From: Flavobacteriaceae bacterium
Lineage (GTDB): Bacteria; Bacteroidota; Bacteroidia; Flavobacteriales; Flavobacteriaceae
NCBI GenBank assembly: GCA_018699935.1
Contig: JABISF010000079.1
Span: 62,001-126,000, forward strand
Reading direction: 5' to 3'
Length of the DNA stretch: 64,000 bases
Shown here: piece by piece, positions 1-9,300 of the stretch
Layout of the letters: each line of letters opens with the position of its first letter
Position numbering within the stretch: position 1 is the first letter of the stretch
Translations under genes and position numbers: made by a program
Notes under the pieces: model-generated
The model's input: the letters and a program-made list of their open reading frames with translations, nothing else
Database searches by the model: none
What the model was told of the DNA's origin: nothing

Positions 1-2
1 TC

Positions 3-311
3 ACGCGGGCAACGCAATTTCCAGAAGGCGATTGGAGGGGTACCTATTTTGTACCCGAAAACCTAAATGCCAGTGCCGATCGGGCAGACTTGTTGCGTCC
101 TCTGGTTCCAGAAGGAATGACAATGGCTGAAATGGCATTGCGTTTTATTACCGCAAATCAAACAGTGAGTACCATCATTCCTGGAATGCGGAAAGCCAAA
201 AATGTGCTTGCCAATACAGCGACGAGTGATGGACAAAGGCTCCCTGAAAATCTTTTAGAACAGCTCAAAAAACACCGATGGGATCGAACGCCTACCGAAT
301 GGTCTCAATAA
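3..311 (+). CDS. Aldo/keto reductase family protein, C-terminal part (cut by window edge)
   Basis: The frame is open from the window edge to a TAA at 309-311, so only about 102 C-terminal residues are visible. The segment with MTMAEMALRFI, VSTIIPGMR and a closing helix is the typical end of the aldo/keto reductase barrel, where the SxxIPG region binds NADP(H). Aldo/keto reductases reduce carbonyls on sugars and other small molecules in the cytoplasm. The next gene begins 11 bases downstream, so the two are probably co-transcribed in a sugar-related operon. The catalytic D-Y-K-H residues lie outside the window. The family is clear; the substrate is not. Confidence 0.8.
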   Translation, partial: TRATQFPEGDWRGTYFVPENLNASADRADLLRPLVPEGMTMAEMALRFITANQTVSTIIPGMRKAKNVLANTATSDGQRLPENLLEQLKKHRWDRTPTEWSQ

Positions 312-322
312 ATTTAAATGAT

Positions 323-1159
323 ATGCAATACACTCGTAGAAAATTTTTGTCGACCACTGCTGTAGCAGGATCGGCTTTAGCCATAGGCTCAACACTCGCC
401 TTTTCCAAAACCAAGGAACATGCATTAGGCTTGCAATTGTACACTTTTCGTGAAAAAATGCAATCCCAACCTTTGAAAACCTTGGAGGAAATTGCCGCTC
501 TAGGAATCAAAAAAATTGAATCTGCCAAAAGTCAAAAAGGACATTATTACGGCTTACGACCCAAAGAGATGCAATCCGCCTGTACGGATTTGGGAATGCA
601 ATTGGTGAGCGGTCATGTCCATTTGGACGCAGCCTTTGATCGTACTTTGGAGGAAGCCGTGGAAGCCCAACAAGCATATCTGATTTGTTCCTCTTTGCCC
701 ACCCCAGGTCAAACCCTAGACAATTATAAAAGGGTGGCCGAAGCTTTCAACAAAGCAGGAGAAAAGTGTAGCGCTGCCGGAGTTCGCTTTGGCTACCACA
801 ACCACGAATACGAATTTGAGTCCGAAAACGGAATCGTACTTTATGATGTGTTGATGGACGAAACAGAAGCCCAATGGGTGCACATGGAATTGGATTTGGG
901 TTGGGTGATCGTCGCTGGAAAAAACCCATTAGATTATTTTAAAAAATATCCCGGTCGATTTCCTTTATGGCATTTAAAAGACATGGATTTGGAGAAAAAA
1001 CACAGCACTGAATTTGGCAAAGGCGGTTTAAACATACCCGAAATGCTTGCCCATCAAAACGAGTCAGGTCTCGAACATATTTTTATTGAGCAAGAGGAAT
1101 ACGCCTCAACTCCTTTTGAGAGCATACAGCACAATATGCAATTTATGAAAACCGTTTAG
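323..1159 (+). CDS. Tat-exported sugar phosphate isomerase/epimerase-like TIM-barrel protein
   Basis: The protein has about 278 residues. I chose the ATG at 323 because it gives a clean twin-arginine signal (MQYTRRKFLSTTAVAGSALA), whereas the open frame beyond it overlaps the preceding gene. The body matches the xylose-isomerase-like TIM-barrel (AP endonuclease 2) superfamily: GLQLYTFRE near the start, FGYHNHEYEFE in the middle, ELDLGWV and the late metal-site motif WHLKDMD. His, Glu and Asp ligands for a divalent metal are therefore likely. Such exported proteins are common in Bacteroidota polysaccharide loci and are thought to isomerise or epimerise sugars, but no substrate can be read here. 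It follows an aldo/keto reductase and is probably in the same operon. Confidence 0.82.
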   Translation: MQYTRRKFLSTTAVAGSALAIGSTLAFSKTKEHALGLQLYTFREKMQSQPLKTLEEIAALGIKKIESAKSQKGHYYGLRPKEMQSACTDLGMQLVSGHVHLDAAFDRTLEEAVEAQQAYLICSSLPTPGQTLDNYKRVAEAFNKAGEKCSAAGVRFGYHNHEYEFESENGIVLYDVLMDETEAQWVHMELDLGWVIVAGKNPLDYFKKYPGRFPLWHLKDMDLEKKHSTEFGKGGLNIPEMLAHQNESGLEHIFIEQEEYASTPFESIQHNMQFMKTV

Positions 1160-1165
1160 GAGTGG

Positions 1166-1549
1166 TTATTTTTTAAACCGTTGATCTAAAGCATATTTCC
1201 CTGCGCCACAAAGGGCAATAGCAATAAATCCAAAGAGAAACAAGAGTGCCTTTTCTTTTTTTGCAAAAGGATCATCGGCATGGGCGATAAAGGCAGCCAC
1301 TGCCATGGTGACGATAGGAAAAAGTGTAACCAAACGCGTTTTATAACCAATCATTATCAAAATCGGGGCGATAAATTCCCCTAGAACGGCTAAAAACAAA
1401 GAGACGGTGGCCCCTAATCCCAAAAAATCCATGAACTTGATATCGGGTTCAAAGAGGCGTAAAAATTTTCCGTAACCGTGCGTGAGTAACATAGCAGAAA
1501 AAGAAAGACGCAATAGCAATAAACCGAGGTCGGAAAAGTTTCTTTTCAT
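1166..1549 (-). CDS. DoxX family membrane protein
   Basis: This 127-residue protein has four predicted membrane helices and the N-terminal pattern of DoxX-like proteins (LLLRLSFSAMLLTHGYGKF, then ALGEF-like and P-I-L-I-M-I-G-Y). DoxX proteins are small inner-membrane proteins of loosely defined redox or respiratory function. It lies convergent to the sugar isomerase gene, with only six bases between stop codons, and its 5' side faces the GH43 gene across about 170 bases. The length is normal for the family. Function cannot be stated more precisely. Confidence 0.78.
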   Translation of the reverse strand: MKRNFSDLGLLLLRLSFSAMLLTHGYGKFLRLFEPDIKFMDFLGLGATVSLFLAVLGEFIAPILIMIGYKTRLVTLFPIVTMAVAAFIAHADDPFAKKEKALLFLFGFIAIALCGAGKYALDQRFKK

Positions 1550-1675
1550 CGTGTTGAATTAAAAAGTTAAGATACAAAGTCGTTTCGAAAAGGGATGCTT
1601 TAAACCGTTTTTTTTCTATGATAAAACTGAAAAAAAGTAGGCTGAAAAAATGAACAGAAAATAAATCGAAATGCA

Positions 1676-1706
1676 TTTAAGTTCTATTCAAGTTTTCTTA
1701 GCTTTG
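1676..1706 (+). promoter_or_regulatory. Bacteroidota-type promoter of the GH43 gene
   Basis: A perfect -7 box TAGCTTTG lies at 1699-1706, with a near -33 box TTTA at 1676-1679 and a 19-base spacer. Transcription would start near 1713, just before the ATG codons at 1722 and 1725. This argues against the more upstream in-frame ATG at 1671. Confidence 0.6.
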
Positions 1707-1721
1707 GATTTTAACAGCAAA

Positions 1722-2774
1722 ATGATGAAAATTTTAAGAACTATATTACTACTTGCTTTGATGATAGGCTGTCAAAGCACTCCCCAACAAAAACAAGAGG
1801 TAACATACGATCCCCTAATTACATCAATGTATACCGCCGACCCTTCTGCGCATGTTTTTGATGGAGCTTTGTACATCTACCCTTCACACGACATAGACGG
1901 AGGTGTGCCTGAGGACGATTTGGGAAGTCACTTTGCCATGCGCGATTATCACGTACTGAAAATGAATGCCGATGAAACTGCGCAGGATATGGGAAAAGCA
2001 CTTGATTTGGACGATATTCCATGGGCCAAAAAACAACTTTGGGCTCCCGACATTGCAGAAAAAAACGGAACCTATTACTTTTATTTTCCTGCCAAAGATG
2101 CGGATGAAATTTTCCGTATCGGCGTGGCCACTGGCTCCACTCCCGAGGGTCCTTTTACAGCAGAGGAGTCACCCATAGCAGGTGCGGTCAGTATAGATCC
2201 CGCAGTTTTCAAAGACAGTGATGGCAGTTATTATATGTATTTTGGTGGCATTTGGGGCGGTCAATTGCAACGCTGGGAAAGTGGCAGCTATGTGGCTGAA
2301 GACCGCTACCCCGCAGCCGACGAAGTGGCCATTGCACCTAAAGTGGCAAAAATGTCTGAGGATATGCTGCAATTTGAAACCGCTGTGCAAGACATTCAAT
2401 TGTTGGATGCCGAAGGAAATCCAATTTTAGCTGGAGATAATGAGCGACGTTTTTTTGAAGCAGCTTGGGTACATCAATACAACGGAAAATATTATTTTTC
2501 TTATTCCACCGGAGACACCCACAATATTGCCTATGCCATCGGCGATTCACCCCTGGGACCGTTCACCTATCAAGGAGTCATCTTAAAACCCGTATTGGGA
2601 TGGACCAATCATCATTCCATCGTGGAATATGAAGGAGCATGGTATCTTTACTTTCACGACAGCTCCCTCTCCAAAGGAGTTACGCATTTGAGAAGTATCA
2701 AAAGAGCAAAATTGGAGTACCTTCCCGATGGTCGTATTCAAACAATCGATGCTTTGGTTGAAGTAGCTCCCTAA
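1722..2774 (+). CDS. Glycoside hydrolase family 43 lipoprotein
   Basis: The protein has about 350 residues. The start at 1722 (or the ATG at 1725) gives a lipoprotein signal ending in LMIGC, with Cys17 as the lipidation site; the promoter just upstream supports it. The mature part is a five-bladed GH43 propeller. The likely catalytic base is Asp40 in YTADPS, the pKa-modulating Asp is in SIDPAVFKD, and the acid Glu is in FFEAAWVHQ. GH43 enzymes remove arabinose or xylose units from plant or algal polysaccharides, and a lipid anchor would place this one in the periplasm or on the cell surface. It stands beside sugar-acid uptake and dehydration genes, consistent with pentose use. The subfamily and exact linkage are not resolved. 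Confidence 0.88.
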   Translation: MMKILRTILLLALMIGCQSTPQQKQEVTYDPLITSMYTADPSAHVFDGALYIYPSHDIDGGVPEDDLGSHFAMRDYHVLKMNADETAQDMGKALDLDDIPWAKKQLWAPDIAEKNGTYYFYFPAKDADEIFRIGVATGSTPEGPFTAEESPIAGAVSIDPAVFKDSDGSYYMYFGGIWGGQLQRWESGSYVAEDRYPAADEVAIAPKVAKMSEDMLQFETAVQDIQLLDAEGNPILAGDNERRFFEAAWVHQYNGKYYFSYSTGDTHNIAYAIGDSPLGPFTYQGVILKPVLGWTNHHSIVEYEGAWYLYFHDSSLSKGVTHLRSIKRAKLEYLPDGRIQTIDALVEVAP

Positions 2775-2783
2775 CTGCTCCTC

Positions 2784-4130
2784 TTAAAAAAATAAACTCA
2801 ATACCCCTTTGATGCAATAAAGGGTTGTTAGTGCAGAAATTCCAAGGATTAAGGAGGCTAAGGTATGCAGCCGATACCCCTGTGGAATGGACATTTGACT
2901 GAATTGGGTAACCACCCAAAAAAAACTGTCGTTGGCATGGGAAACTACGGCAGAACCCGCACCAATGGCCACCACCACCAATGCCTTGTCAAAAGCAGCC
3001 GTCAGCCCCAAAACCTCCAACATGGGCAATGCCAAAGAGGCCGCTGTAACGATGGCCACCGTGGAAGAACCTTGAGCCGTTTTGATCAATGCGGCTAAAA
3101 GAAAAGGCAGTATCAAGCCCAAGGGTAAATCTTTCAACAAAGGTTCTATGTTGTGATGTATCCCGGAACTTTGAATAACCTTGCCAAAAGCACCCCCCGC
3201 TGCAGTAATCAACAATATGGTGGCAGCACCTTTGACAGCCATTCCCAGCCAACCTTCTTGGGTCAAGCGTTGCCCATCCCATTTTTTGGGAACAAACAAT
3301 GCCAAAAAAACACCGATAAATAATGCAATAATGGGATGTCCCACAAAGGCGATACTGTTTTTGAGCGTTCCCTCTTGGATGGGAAAACCAGGATAGGAGA
3401 CTACGGAATTACAAACAATGAGTCCAATTGGCACTAAAATAGGAAGCAGGGTTCTTCCCAAGGTCGGCAAATATTCCGGAGTGGTTTCCGCTGTTGGATG
3501 TGCATCGACTTTGGGTGCTATCCAAATCCGACTGCCCATAAACTTGGCAAATAGAATACAAACGCTAAGCCCGATACTGCTAGCAAGCAATCCAAAAACA
3601 ATGACCAAACCTAAATCAGCACCGATGATGGCGGTGGCAGCAATGGGGCCGGGTGTGGGGGGTACCATGGTGTGGGCTCCTGTTAATCCCATACTCAACG
3701 CAATGGCAGTTCCTGCCAATGAGACACCCACCTTTTTGGTCAACGCTTTGTTCAAGGGTGAAAGGATAACAAAACCTGAATCTGCAAAGACAGGGATGGA
3801 CACCAAATAGCCAATACATCCCATTACCCAATGAATGCGTTTGCCCCCCAACTTGCGGATAAAAAATTGAGCAATGACCTGCGCCCCTCCCGATTGTTCT
3901 AAAAAAGTTCCGATGATCAGTCCCGCAACGATGATGATTCCGATGGCTCCCAATGTTCCTCCAAAACCCTCCTGTAGTGCTTTAAGAATCGCTGCGGAAG
4001 GCATCCCTACTGCCCACCCAAAACCAATACTGACCACGATCAGTGCCAAAAAAGGATGCCATTTCCATCGGCTGGTGAGTACAATAATCCCAACAATGGC
4101 TAGGAATAAAGGAAGAAAGGCCCACATCAT
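2784..4130 (-). CDS. GntP-family gluconate/sugar-acid:H+ symporter
   Basis: This 448-residue hydrophobic protein has about 12 to 14 membrane helices and the hallmarks of the GntP family: a glycine-rich segment near residues 60-70, GLTGAHTMVPPTPGP in the middle, and the late sequence SHANDSFFWVV. The family imports gluconate and related aldonates with protons across the inner membrane. Its ATG directly abuts the TAA of the upstream dehydratase with no gap, so the two are co-transcribed and probably translationally coupled. The neighbour suggests the substrate is a C5 or C6 aldonate such as arabinonate, xylonate or gluconate. The assignment to the family is firm; the substrate is inferred. Confidence 0.88.
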   Translation of the reverse strand: MMWAFLPLFLAIVGIIVLTSRWKWHPFLALIVVSIGFGWAVGMPSAAILKALQEGFGGTLGAIGIIIVAGLIIGTFLEQSGGAQVIAQFFIRKLGGKRIHWVMGCIGYLVSIPVFADSGFVILSPLNKALTKKVGVSLAGTAIALSMGLTGAHTMVPPTPGPIAATAIIGADLGLVIVFGLLASSIGLSVCILFAKFMGSRIWIAPKVDAHPTAETTPEYLPTLGRTLLPILVPIGLIVCNSVVSYPGFPIQEGTLKNSIAFVGHPIIALFIGVFLALFVPKKWDGQRLTQEGWLGMAVKGAATILLITAAGGAFGKVIQSSGIHHNIEPLLKDLPLGLILPFLLAALIKTAQGSSTVAIVTAASLALPMLEVLGLTAAFDKALVVVAIGAGSAVVSHANDSFFWVVTQFSQMSIPQGYRLHTLASLILGISALTTLYCIKGVLSLFF

Positions 4131-5846
4131 TTAATGTAAATCGCGTGATACCTCAGCTCCGGAACCTCCGACCAAGAAGTCCATATCACAACCTTCATCC
4201 GCTTGGTTGACATGATCGATATAGAGTTTGGCATATCCCCGAACGGCTTGCGGTTCGGGTGCTTTCCAAAGGGCTTTTCGAGCAGCCAGTTCCTCCGCCG
4301 AAATTTCTAAATTCAAACTCCGATTGGGAACATCCAAAGTAATCATGTCCCCGTTTTGCACCAATGCCAAAACCCCTCCAACAGCAGCTTCCGGAGCTAC
4401 GTGAAGGACAACAGTGCCATAAGCCGTTCCACTCATTCGCCCATCGGAAATGCGCACCATATCGGTGATTCCTTGTTCTAATATTTTTTTAGGTAAATCC
4501 ATGTTTCCCACTTCCGGCATGCCTGGATAGCCCACAGCACCGACTCCCTTGAGCACCATGACGCTGTCTTTGTCGATGTCTAAATCGGGATCATTCACGC
4601 GGGCGTGATAGTCTTCTATGGATTCAAAAACGACCGCTTTTCCACGATGTTTTAACAAATGAGCACTGGCCGCACAGGGCTTGATGACGGCACCTTTTTC
4701 ACACAAATTTCCATGCAGCACTGCAATCCCTGCCTCTTCCATAAACGGTGCAGCGGTACTCCCAATCACTGCTTCGTTATAGTTTACTGCGGTTTCCGCA
4801 TTTTCTACTAACGTTTTACCATTGGCAGTGGGTGTCGGTTTGAGGTGTTCTTTCATGGCTTTTGCCACAGCACTCAAGCCTCCAGCATAAAACAAGTCTT
4901 CCATCAAATAGCTTCCTGCGGGTTGCAAGTTCACGATCATCGGGAGCTTGCTTGCTAATGCATCAAAATCATTCAAATCCAAGGGAATTCCCAAGCGCTT
5001 GGCGATGGCCAACAAATGCAATACTACATTGGTAGAACCCCCAATAGCGGCATTCATTTTAATAGCGTTTTCAAAGGCTTCTCTTGTCAATATTTTTGAA
5101 ATGGTCATATCCTCTTTCACCATCTCGACAATTCGGTTTCCGGCCAGATGCGCCATCACCTTTTTTCGAGCGTCAACGGCGGGAATGGCCGCCGCATTGG
5201 GCAAGGTCAATCCGAGTGCTTCCACCGTACAAGCCATAGAAGAAGCTGTACCCATGGTCATACAATGCCCAGCACTTCTACTCATACAAGATTCCGCCTC
5301 GCGCATTTCTTCGCTTGTTATTTCTCCTTTGATCAGAGCCTCGGAGAGTTTCCACGTGAGTGTTCCAGAACCGACTTTTTTCCCTCGCCAATTTCCATTC
5401 AACATGGGGCCACCGGGCACCACCAAAGTGGGCAAATCCACACTACAAGCGCCCATGATGGTGGAAGGGGTGGTTTTGTCACAACCGGTCAGTAAAATCA
5501 CTCCGTCTAAGGGATTGGCACGAATGCTTTCCTCCACATCCATACTAGCCAAATTCCGCCACAGCATCGTACTGGGTTTCATCAAGGTTTCTCCTAACGA
5601 CATGACTGGAAATTCCAGAGGAAATCCCCCAGCTTCATAGACCCCTCTTTTGACAATTTCGGCAAAATCGCGTAAATGTGCATTACAGGGGGTAAGATCA
5701 GACCAGGTATTACAAATTCCGATGACTGGTTTTCCTTGGAACATATGATCGGGATGCCCTTGATTGCGCATCCAAGAGCGATGGACAAATCCCATTTTGT
5801 CATTGTGTCCAAACCATTCGCTGCTTCTTAACTTTTTTTCTTTCAT
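4131..5846 (-). CDS. IlvD/Edd family sugar-acid (arabinonate/xylonate-type) dehydratase
   Basis: This 571-residue enzyme belongs to the dihydroxy-acid/sugar-acid dehydratase family. The cysteines expected to hold the Fe-S cluster are Cys54 (LTPCN), Cys122 (TGCDKTTPS) and Cys195 (GHCMTMGTAS). The GHCMTMGTASSM form and overall length resemble L-arabinonate and D-xylonate dehydratases more than the valine-pathway IlvD. The product would be a 2-keto-3-deoxy sugar acid in the cytoplasm. It is the first gene of an operon with a GntP permease, under a well-matched promoter at 5882-5912. No aldolase, kinase or regulator for the product is in view. Edd (6-phosphogluconate) activity is less likely because no phospho-sugar genes are nearby. 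Confidence 0.85.
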   Translation of the reverse strand: MKEKKLRSSEWFGHNDKMGFVHRSWMRNQGHPDHMFQGKPVIGICNTWSDLTPCNAHLRDFAEIVKRGVYEAGGFPLEFPVMSLGETLMKPSTMLWRNLASMDVEESIRANPLDGVILLTGCDKTTPSTIMGACSVDLPTLVVPGGPMLNGNWRGKKVGSGTLTWKLSEALIKGEITSEEMREAESCMSRSAGHCMTMGTASSMACTVEALGLTLPNAAAIPAVDARKKVMAHLAGNRIVEMVKEDMTISKILTREAFENAIKMNAAIGGSTNVVLHLLAIAKRLGIPLDLNDFDALASKLPMIVNLQPAGSYLMEDLFYAGGLSAVAKAMKEHLKPTPTANGKTLVENAETAVNYNEAVIGSTAAPFMEEAGIAVLHGNLCEKGAVIKPCAASAHLLKHRGKAVVFESIEDYHARVNDPDLDIDKDSVMVLKGVGAVGYPGMPEVGNMDLPKKILEQGITDMVRISDGRMSGTAYGTVVLHVAPEAAVGGVLALVQNGDMITLDVPNRSLNLEISAEELAARKALWKAPEPQAVRGYAKLYIDHVNQADEGCDMDFLVGGSGAEVSRDLH

Positions 5847-5881
5847 TTGGTATAGTGTTCGGCTGCTAAGGCAGCGTCTCC

Positions 5882-5912
5882 CAAATGTACCAATTAAATT
5901 GGCGCTTCCAAA
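5882..5912 (-). promoter_or_regulatory. Bacteroidota-type promoter of the dehydratase-permease operon
   Basis: On the minus strand a -33 TTTG (5909-5912) and a -7 TACATTTG (5882-5889) stand 19 bases apart, an exact match to TTTG-N19-TAnnTTTG. Transcription would begin near 5875, about 30 bases before the start codon at 5846. The rest of the gap up to the tRNA terminator (5913-6026) shows nothing I can name. Confidence 0.72.
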
Positions 5913-6026
5913 AGTTTTATGGGCTCTTTGTTGCTCCGCCTAATTGCACATGTTTTGTGCCTTTAAATTGGTTTTAAACAAGAAATGAAAACCTTGTAAA
6001 GGCGGGGACACCCCATCAAAAGGGAT

Positions 6027-6053
6027 AAAAAAACCCTCTGGAATACAGAGGGT
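6027..6053 (-). terminator. Rho-independent terminator of tRNA-Gln
   Basis: Read on the minus strand, an 8-bp stem (6033-6040 paired with 6046-6053) with a 5-base loop is followed by six T residues. It lies 14 bases beyond the 3' end of the tRNA gene, so it should end that transcript. Confidence 0.85.
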
Positions 6054-6066
6054 AAAAATTAAAGAG

Positions 6067-6139
6067 TTGGCCTACTAGGGCTCGAACCTAGACTCTTCTG
6101 AACCAAAATCAGACGTGTTGCCAGTTACACCATAGGCCA
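6067..6139 (-). tRNA. tRNA-Gln (anticodon TTG)
   Basis: A 73-base cloverleaf can be drawn on the minus strand. The acceptor stem TGGCCTA pairs with TAGGCCA, the anticodon stem TCTGA pairs with TCAGA around the loop TTTTGGT (anticodon TTG), and the T arm CTAGG-TTCGAGC-CCTAG is complete with the usual TTCGA. The discriminator base is A at 6067, and the 3' CCA is not encoded, which is usual in this phylum. It has its own promoter (6149-6179) and terminator (6027-6053), so it is a single-gene transcription unit. Confidence 0.95.
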
Positions 6140-6148
6140 AAAGCGATG

Positions 6149-6179
6149 CAAATTTACATGAAAGTTTTAGGTGCACAAA
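6149..6179 (-). promoter_or_regulatory. Bacteroidota-type promoter of tRNA-Gln
   Basis: On the minus strand, -33 TTTG (6176-6179), a 19-base spacer and -7 TAAATTTG (6149-6156) match the consensus exactly. The tRNA 5' end at 6139 is about 10 bases beyond the -7 box, leaving a leader of only a few bases. The remaining 180 bases up to the next gene hold a weak -7-like box for that gene (TATTTTCG, 6337-6344) and nothing else recognisable. Confidence 0.8.
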
Positions 6180-6363
6180 TTTTAAGATAAATTATATTCA
6201 TTTCTTGCAAAACCTTGGAGCAAATAAGGCTCATTTTCCCCTGTTACCACAGCTGTAAATCCCGATCCACGGCAAGCCGCAGCCCCTTCTCTTGTTAAAC
6301 CCCCCAAAAATCCTTCGCACTTCCTAGATTTATACTTATTTTCGCTATTAAATTCTTAAAATT

Positions 6364-9300
6364 ATGACCGACGCCCAATATCGTATATGGAATTTAAGTA
6401 TCGGATGGATGGTATTTGCCATTGCCCTATTCACATACGGTAGTACTGTTGAACCCACTGCCAGTTATTGGGATTGTAGCGAATACATTGCAACTTCTGC
6501 AAAATTACAGATTGGACACCCGCCGGGTGCTCCATTTTTCCAAATGATGGGAGCTTTCTTTGCACTTTTTGCTTCGGCTCCTGAAAAAATAGCATTGATG
6601 GTCAATTATATGTCGGTATTTTCTAGTGCCTTTACTATCATGTTTCTTTTTTGGACGCTCACTTTGTTGTTTAAAAAATTACCTTTTTTCAGTAGCCCAC
6701 AAACGGTTTCGGAACGGATTGGGTATTTTGGAAGTGCTGTGGTGGGAGCCCTAGCCTTCTGTTTTTCAGATAGTTTTTGGTTTAATGCTGTGGAAGCCGA
6801 AGTGTATGCCATGGCAATGTTCCTTTTGGCATTGTTATTTTGGATGGGACTGCGTTGGGAGCAGGAAATGAACACCCCCCGGGGTGACCGTTGGTTGCTG
6901 TTGATGAGTTTTATTATCGGTTTGTGTTTTGGGGTACATTTTATGGCTTTGTTGGCCATCCCTGCCTTGGGGATGATTTATTATTTTAAAAACTTTCCCA
7001 AAGTCACCCTCAAGGGATTTATCTATGCCAATCTGTTTTCGGTAGCGATCTTGTTGTTTATTTTTAAATTATTACTTCCCCTCACTTTGGCCTTTTTTGG
7101 CAAAGCAGAAGTCTTTTTTGTCAACACCATGGGGCTGCCCTTTGACAGTGGCACATTGATAGCGGCTATCGTGATCATCGCTTTATTTTATTTTAGTTTA
7201 CGCCATACCCGCAAGAAAAATTGGGTTAACATGAACACGGGAGTGCTGTGTGTGTTGTTTGTATTGGTCGGGTTTTCCTCTTGGATCATGATTCCCATTC
7301 GCGCCAACGCCAATACAGTGATCAATGAAAATGCACCCTCCGATGCACGCCTTCTGTTGGCCTATTACAATTTGGAACAATACCCCGAAACGCATCTGTT
7401 TTACGGTCCTATGTTTTCCGATATCTATGCCGGGCAAGATGCCACGGAACCCTATATTGACGATAAACCCAAATACGAAAGGGATTATCAAACCGGGCGT
7501 TATATTATTGTCAATCAATGGGAAAAAGCACGGATAAATGCCAATGGCGAACACAATGGTCTCCTACCCCGATTGCACAACGCCGAATATGCCGGCAACT
7601 ATATGAATTTTACGGGACCTCTTGAATTTACGATTTCTTCCCCCTATCGTTCCAATGAGCAATTGCAACAACGTGTGAGCGACTTCCGAGAAGACATCCG
7701 CGATGGCGTAGTTTCGGGAGAAGAATATCACGAATTTTTTAAAACCTTAAGTCCTTATTTAGACATCAAAAAACCAACGCTGATTAGCAACCTTAAGTTC
7801 CTCTTTTCTTTTCAAATGGGCTATATGTATTGGCGTTACTTTATGTGGAACTTTTCCGGGCGTCAAAACGACCAACAAGGCGAGTACACTACCTTGGATG
7901 GCAATTGGATCAGTGGCATTCCCTTTATTGACAGTTTACGCTTGGGCAATCAAGCCGAATTGGATGAAGATGCGCTCCAAAACAAAGCGCGAAACACCTA
8001 TTATATGCTCCCCTTTCTACTGGGGTGTATTGGGATTTATTTTTTATATACACAAGACCCCAAACGCTTTTGGGTGGTATTAAGTTTATTCCTTTTTACA
8101 GGTCTGGCCTTAAAAGTGTATTTAAACGAACGCCCTTTCGAACCCCGTGAACGGGATTATGCGTTGGTGGGCTCGTTTTATGTTTTTGCCCTTTGGATTG
8201 GCATGGGTGCCATGGCCTTGGTTCACCTATTGAAAACCAAAATCCGTCAACAATGGATACCAATTGCCACAGTTGTCCTCTGTCTACTTGCCGTTCCTGT
8301 ATTGATGGGAGCCGAAAACTGGGACGATCACGATCGATCGAACCGCTACACGGCACAATCCTTGGCGCGGTCCTATTTGCAATCCATACAAGAAGATGTG
8401 GGTGCCCTGATTTTTACCATAGGGGATAATGACACTTTTGCGCTGTGGTATGCTCAAGATATTGAAGGTTATAGAACCGATGTACGCGTCATCAATACCA
8501 GTTTGTTAGCCACCGATTGGTACATCGATCAGATGAAACGCAAAACCTATTCCAGCGAACCCATTCCCTCACAAATGACCCATAATCTATATGCCTATGG
8601 GGTTCGGGATATAGTCCGTTATGAAGCCTTGATTGATTCGGTGCGTTGGGACATCAAAGACTTTGTCGATTGGGTGGCCAGTGATCATCCGCGTACCAAA
8701 TACAAAGATTTGATGGAAAGATCGGGGCAAGACCCCGATCGACTCCCAAAAAGTCAACAGGAGACCATTTTTTATCCCACCAACAAACTTCGCATTCCGG
8801 TAAATAAGGAAAATGTCCTGAAAAGTGGAGTGGTGAAAACCGAAGATGCGGATTTGATTGTCCCTTATATTGACATCGAACTACCCGAAACTGGGATTAC
8901 CAAAAATCAAATTATGATGCTGGACATCATTGCCAACAACGATTGGAAACGACCCATCTATTTTACCGGAGGAAGTTATAATGAGTCCGAATATATATGG
9001 ATGAAAAACTATCTACAATTGGACGGTTTGGTCTATAAACTGGTGCCTATAAAAACCGCTTTGGGTAAAGAAAATCCCTATTTGATGGGGCGCATAGATT
9101 CGGACTTGATGTACGACATCGTAATGAAATGGGATTGGGGAAATTCCGAACGAACGGATATTTACCACGATCGGGAAACCCGAAAAAACAGTATTTCCTT
9201 CCGCAGTAATATGGCCCGCTTAGCAGAACAACTCATCAATGAGGAAAAATTTGACAAAGCCAAAAAAGTAATCGACTTGGCACTCGAAAAAATGCCTTTG

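Noticed and set aside
3418-3810. A 130-codon plus-strand frame opposite the GntP permease
   Set aside because: Antisense to a convincing transporter gene, with no family features.
4948-5640. A 230-codon open frame on the plus strand, opposite the dehydratase gene
   Set aside because: It is fully antisense to a gene with clear catalytic motifs, has no promoter, and its sequence looks like no known family. It is a shadow of the codon use on the other strand.
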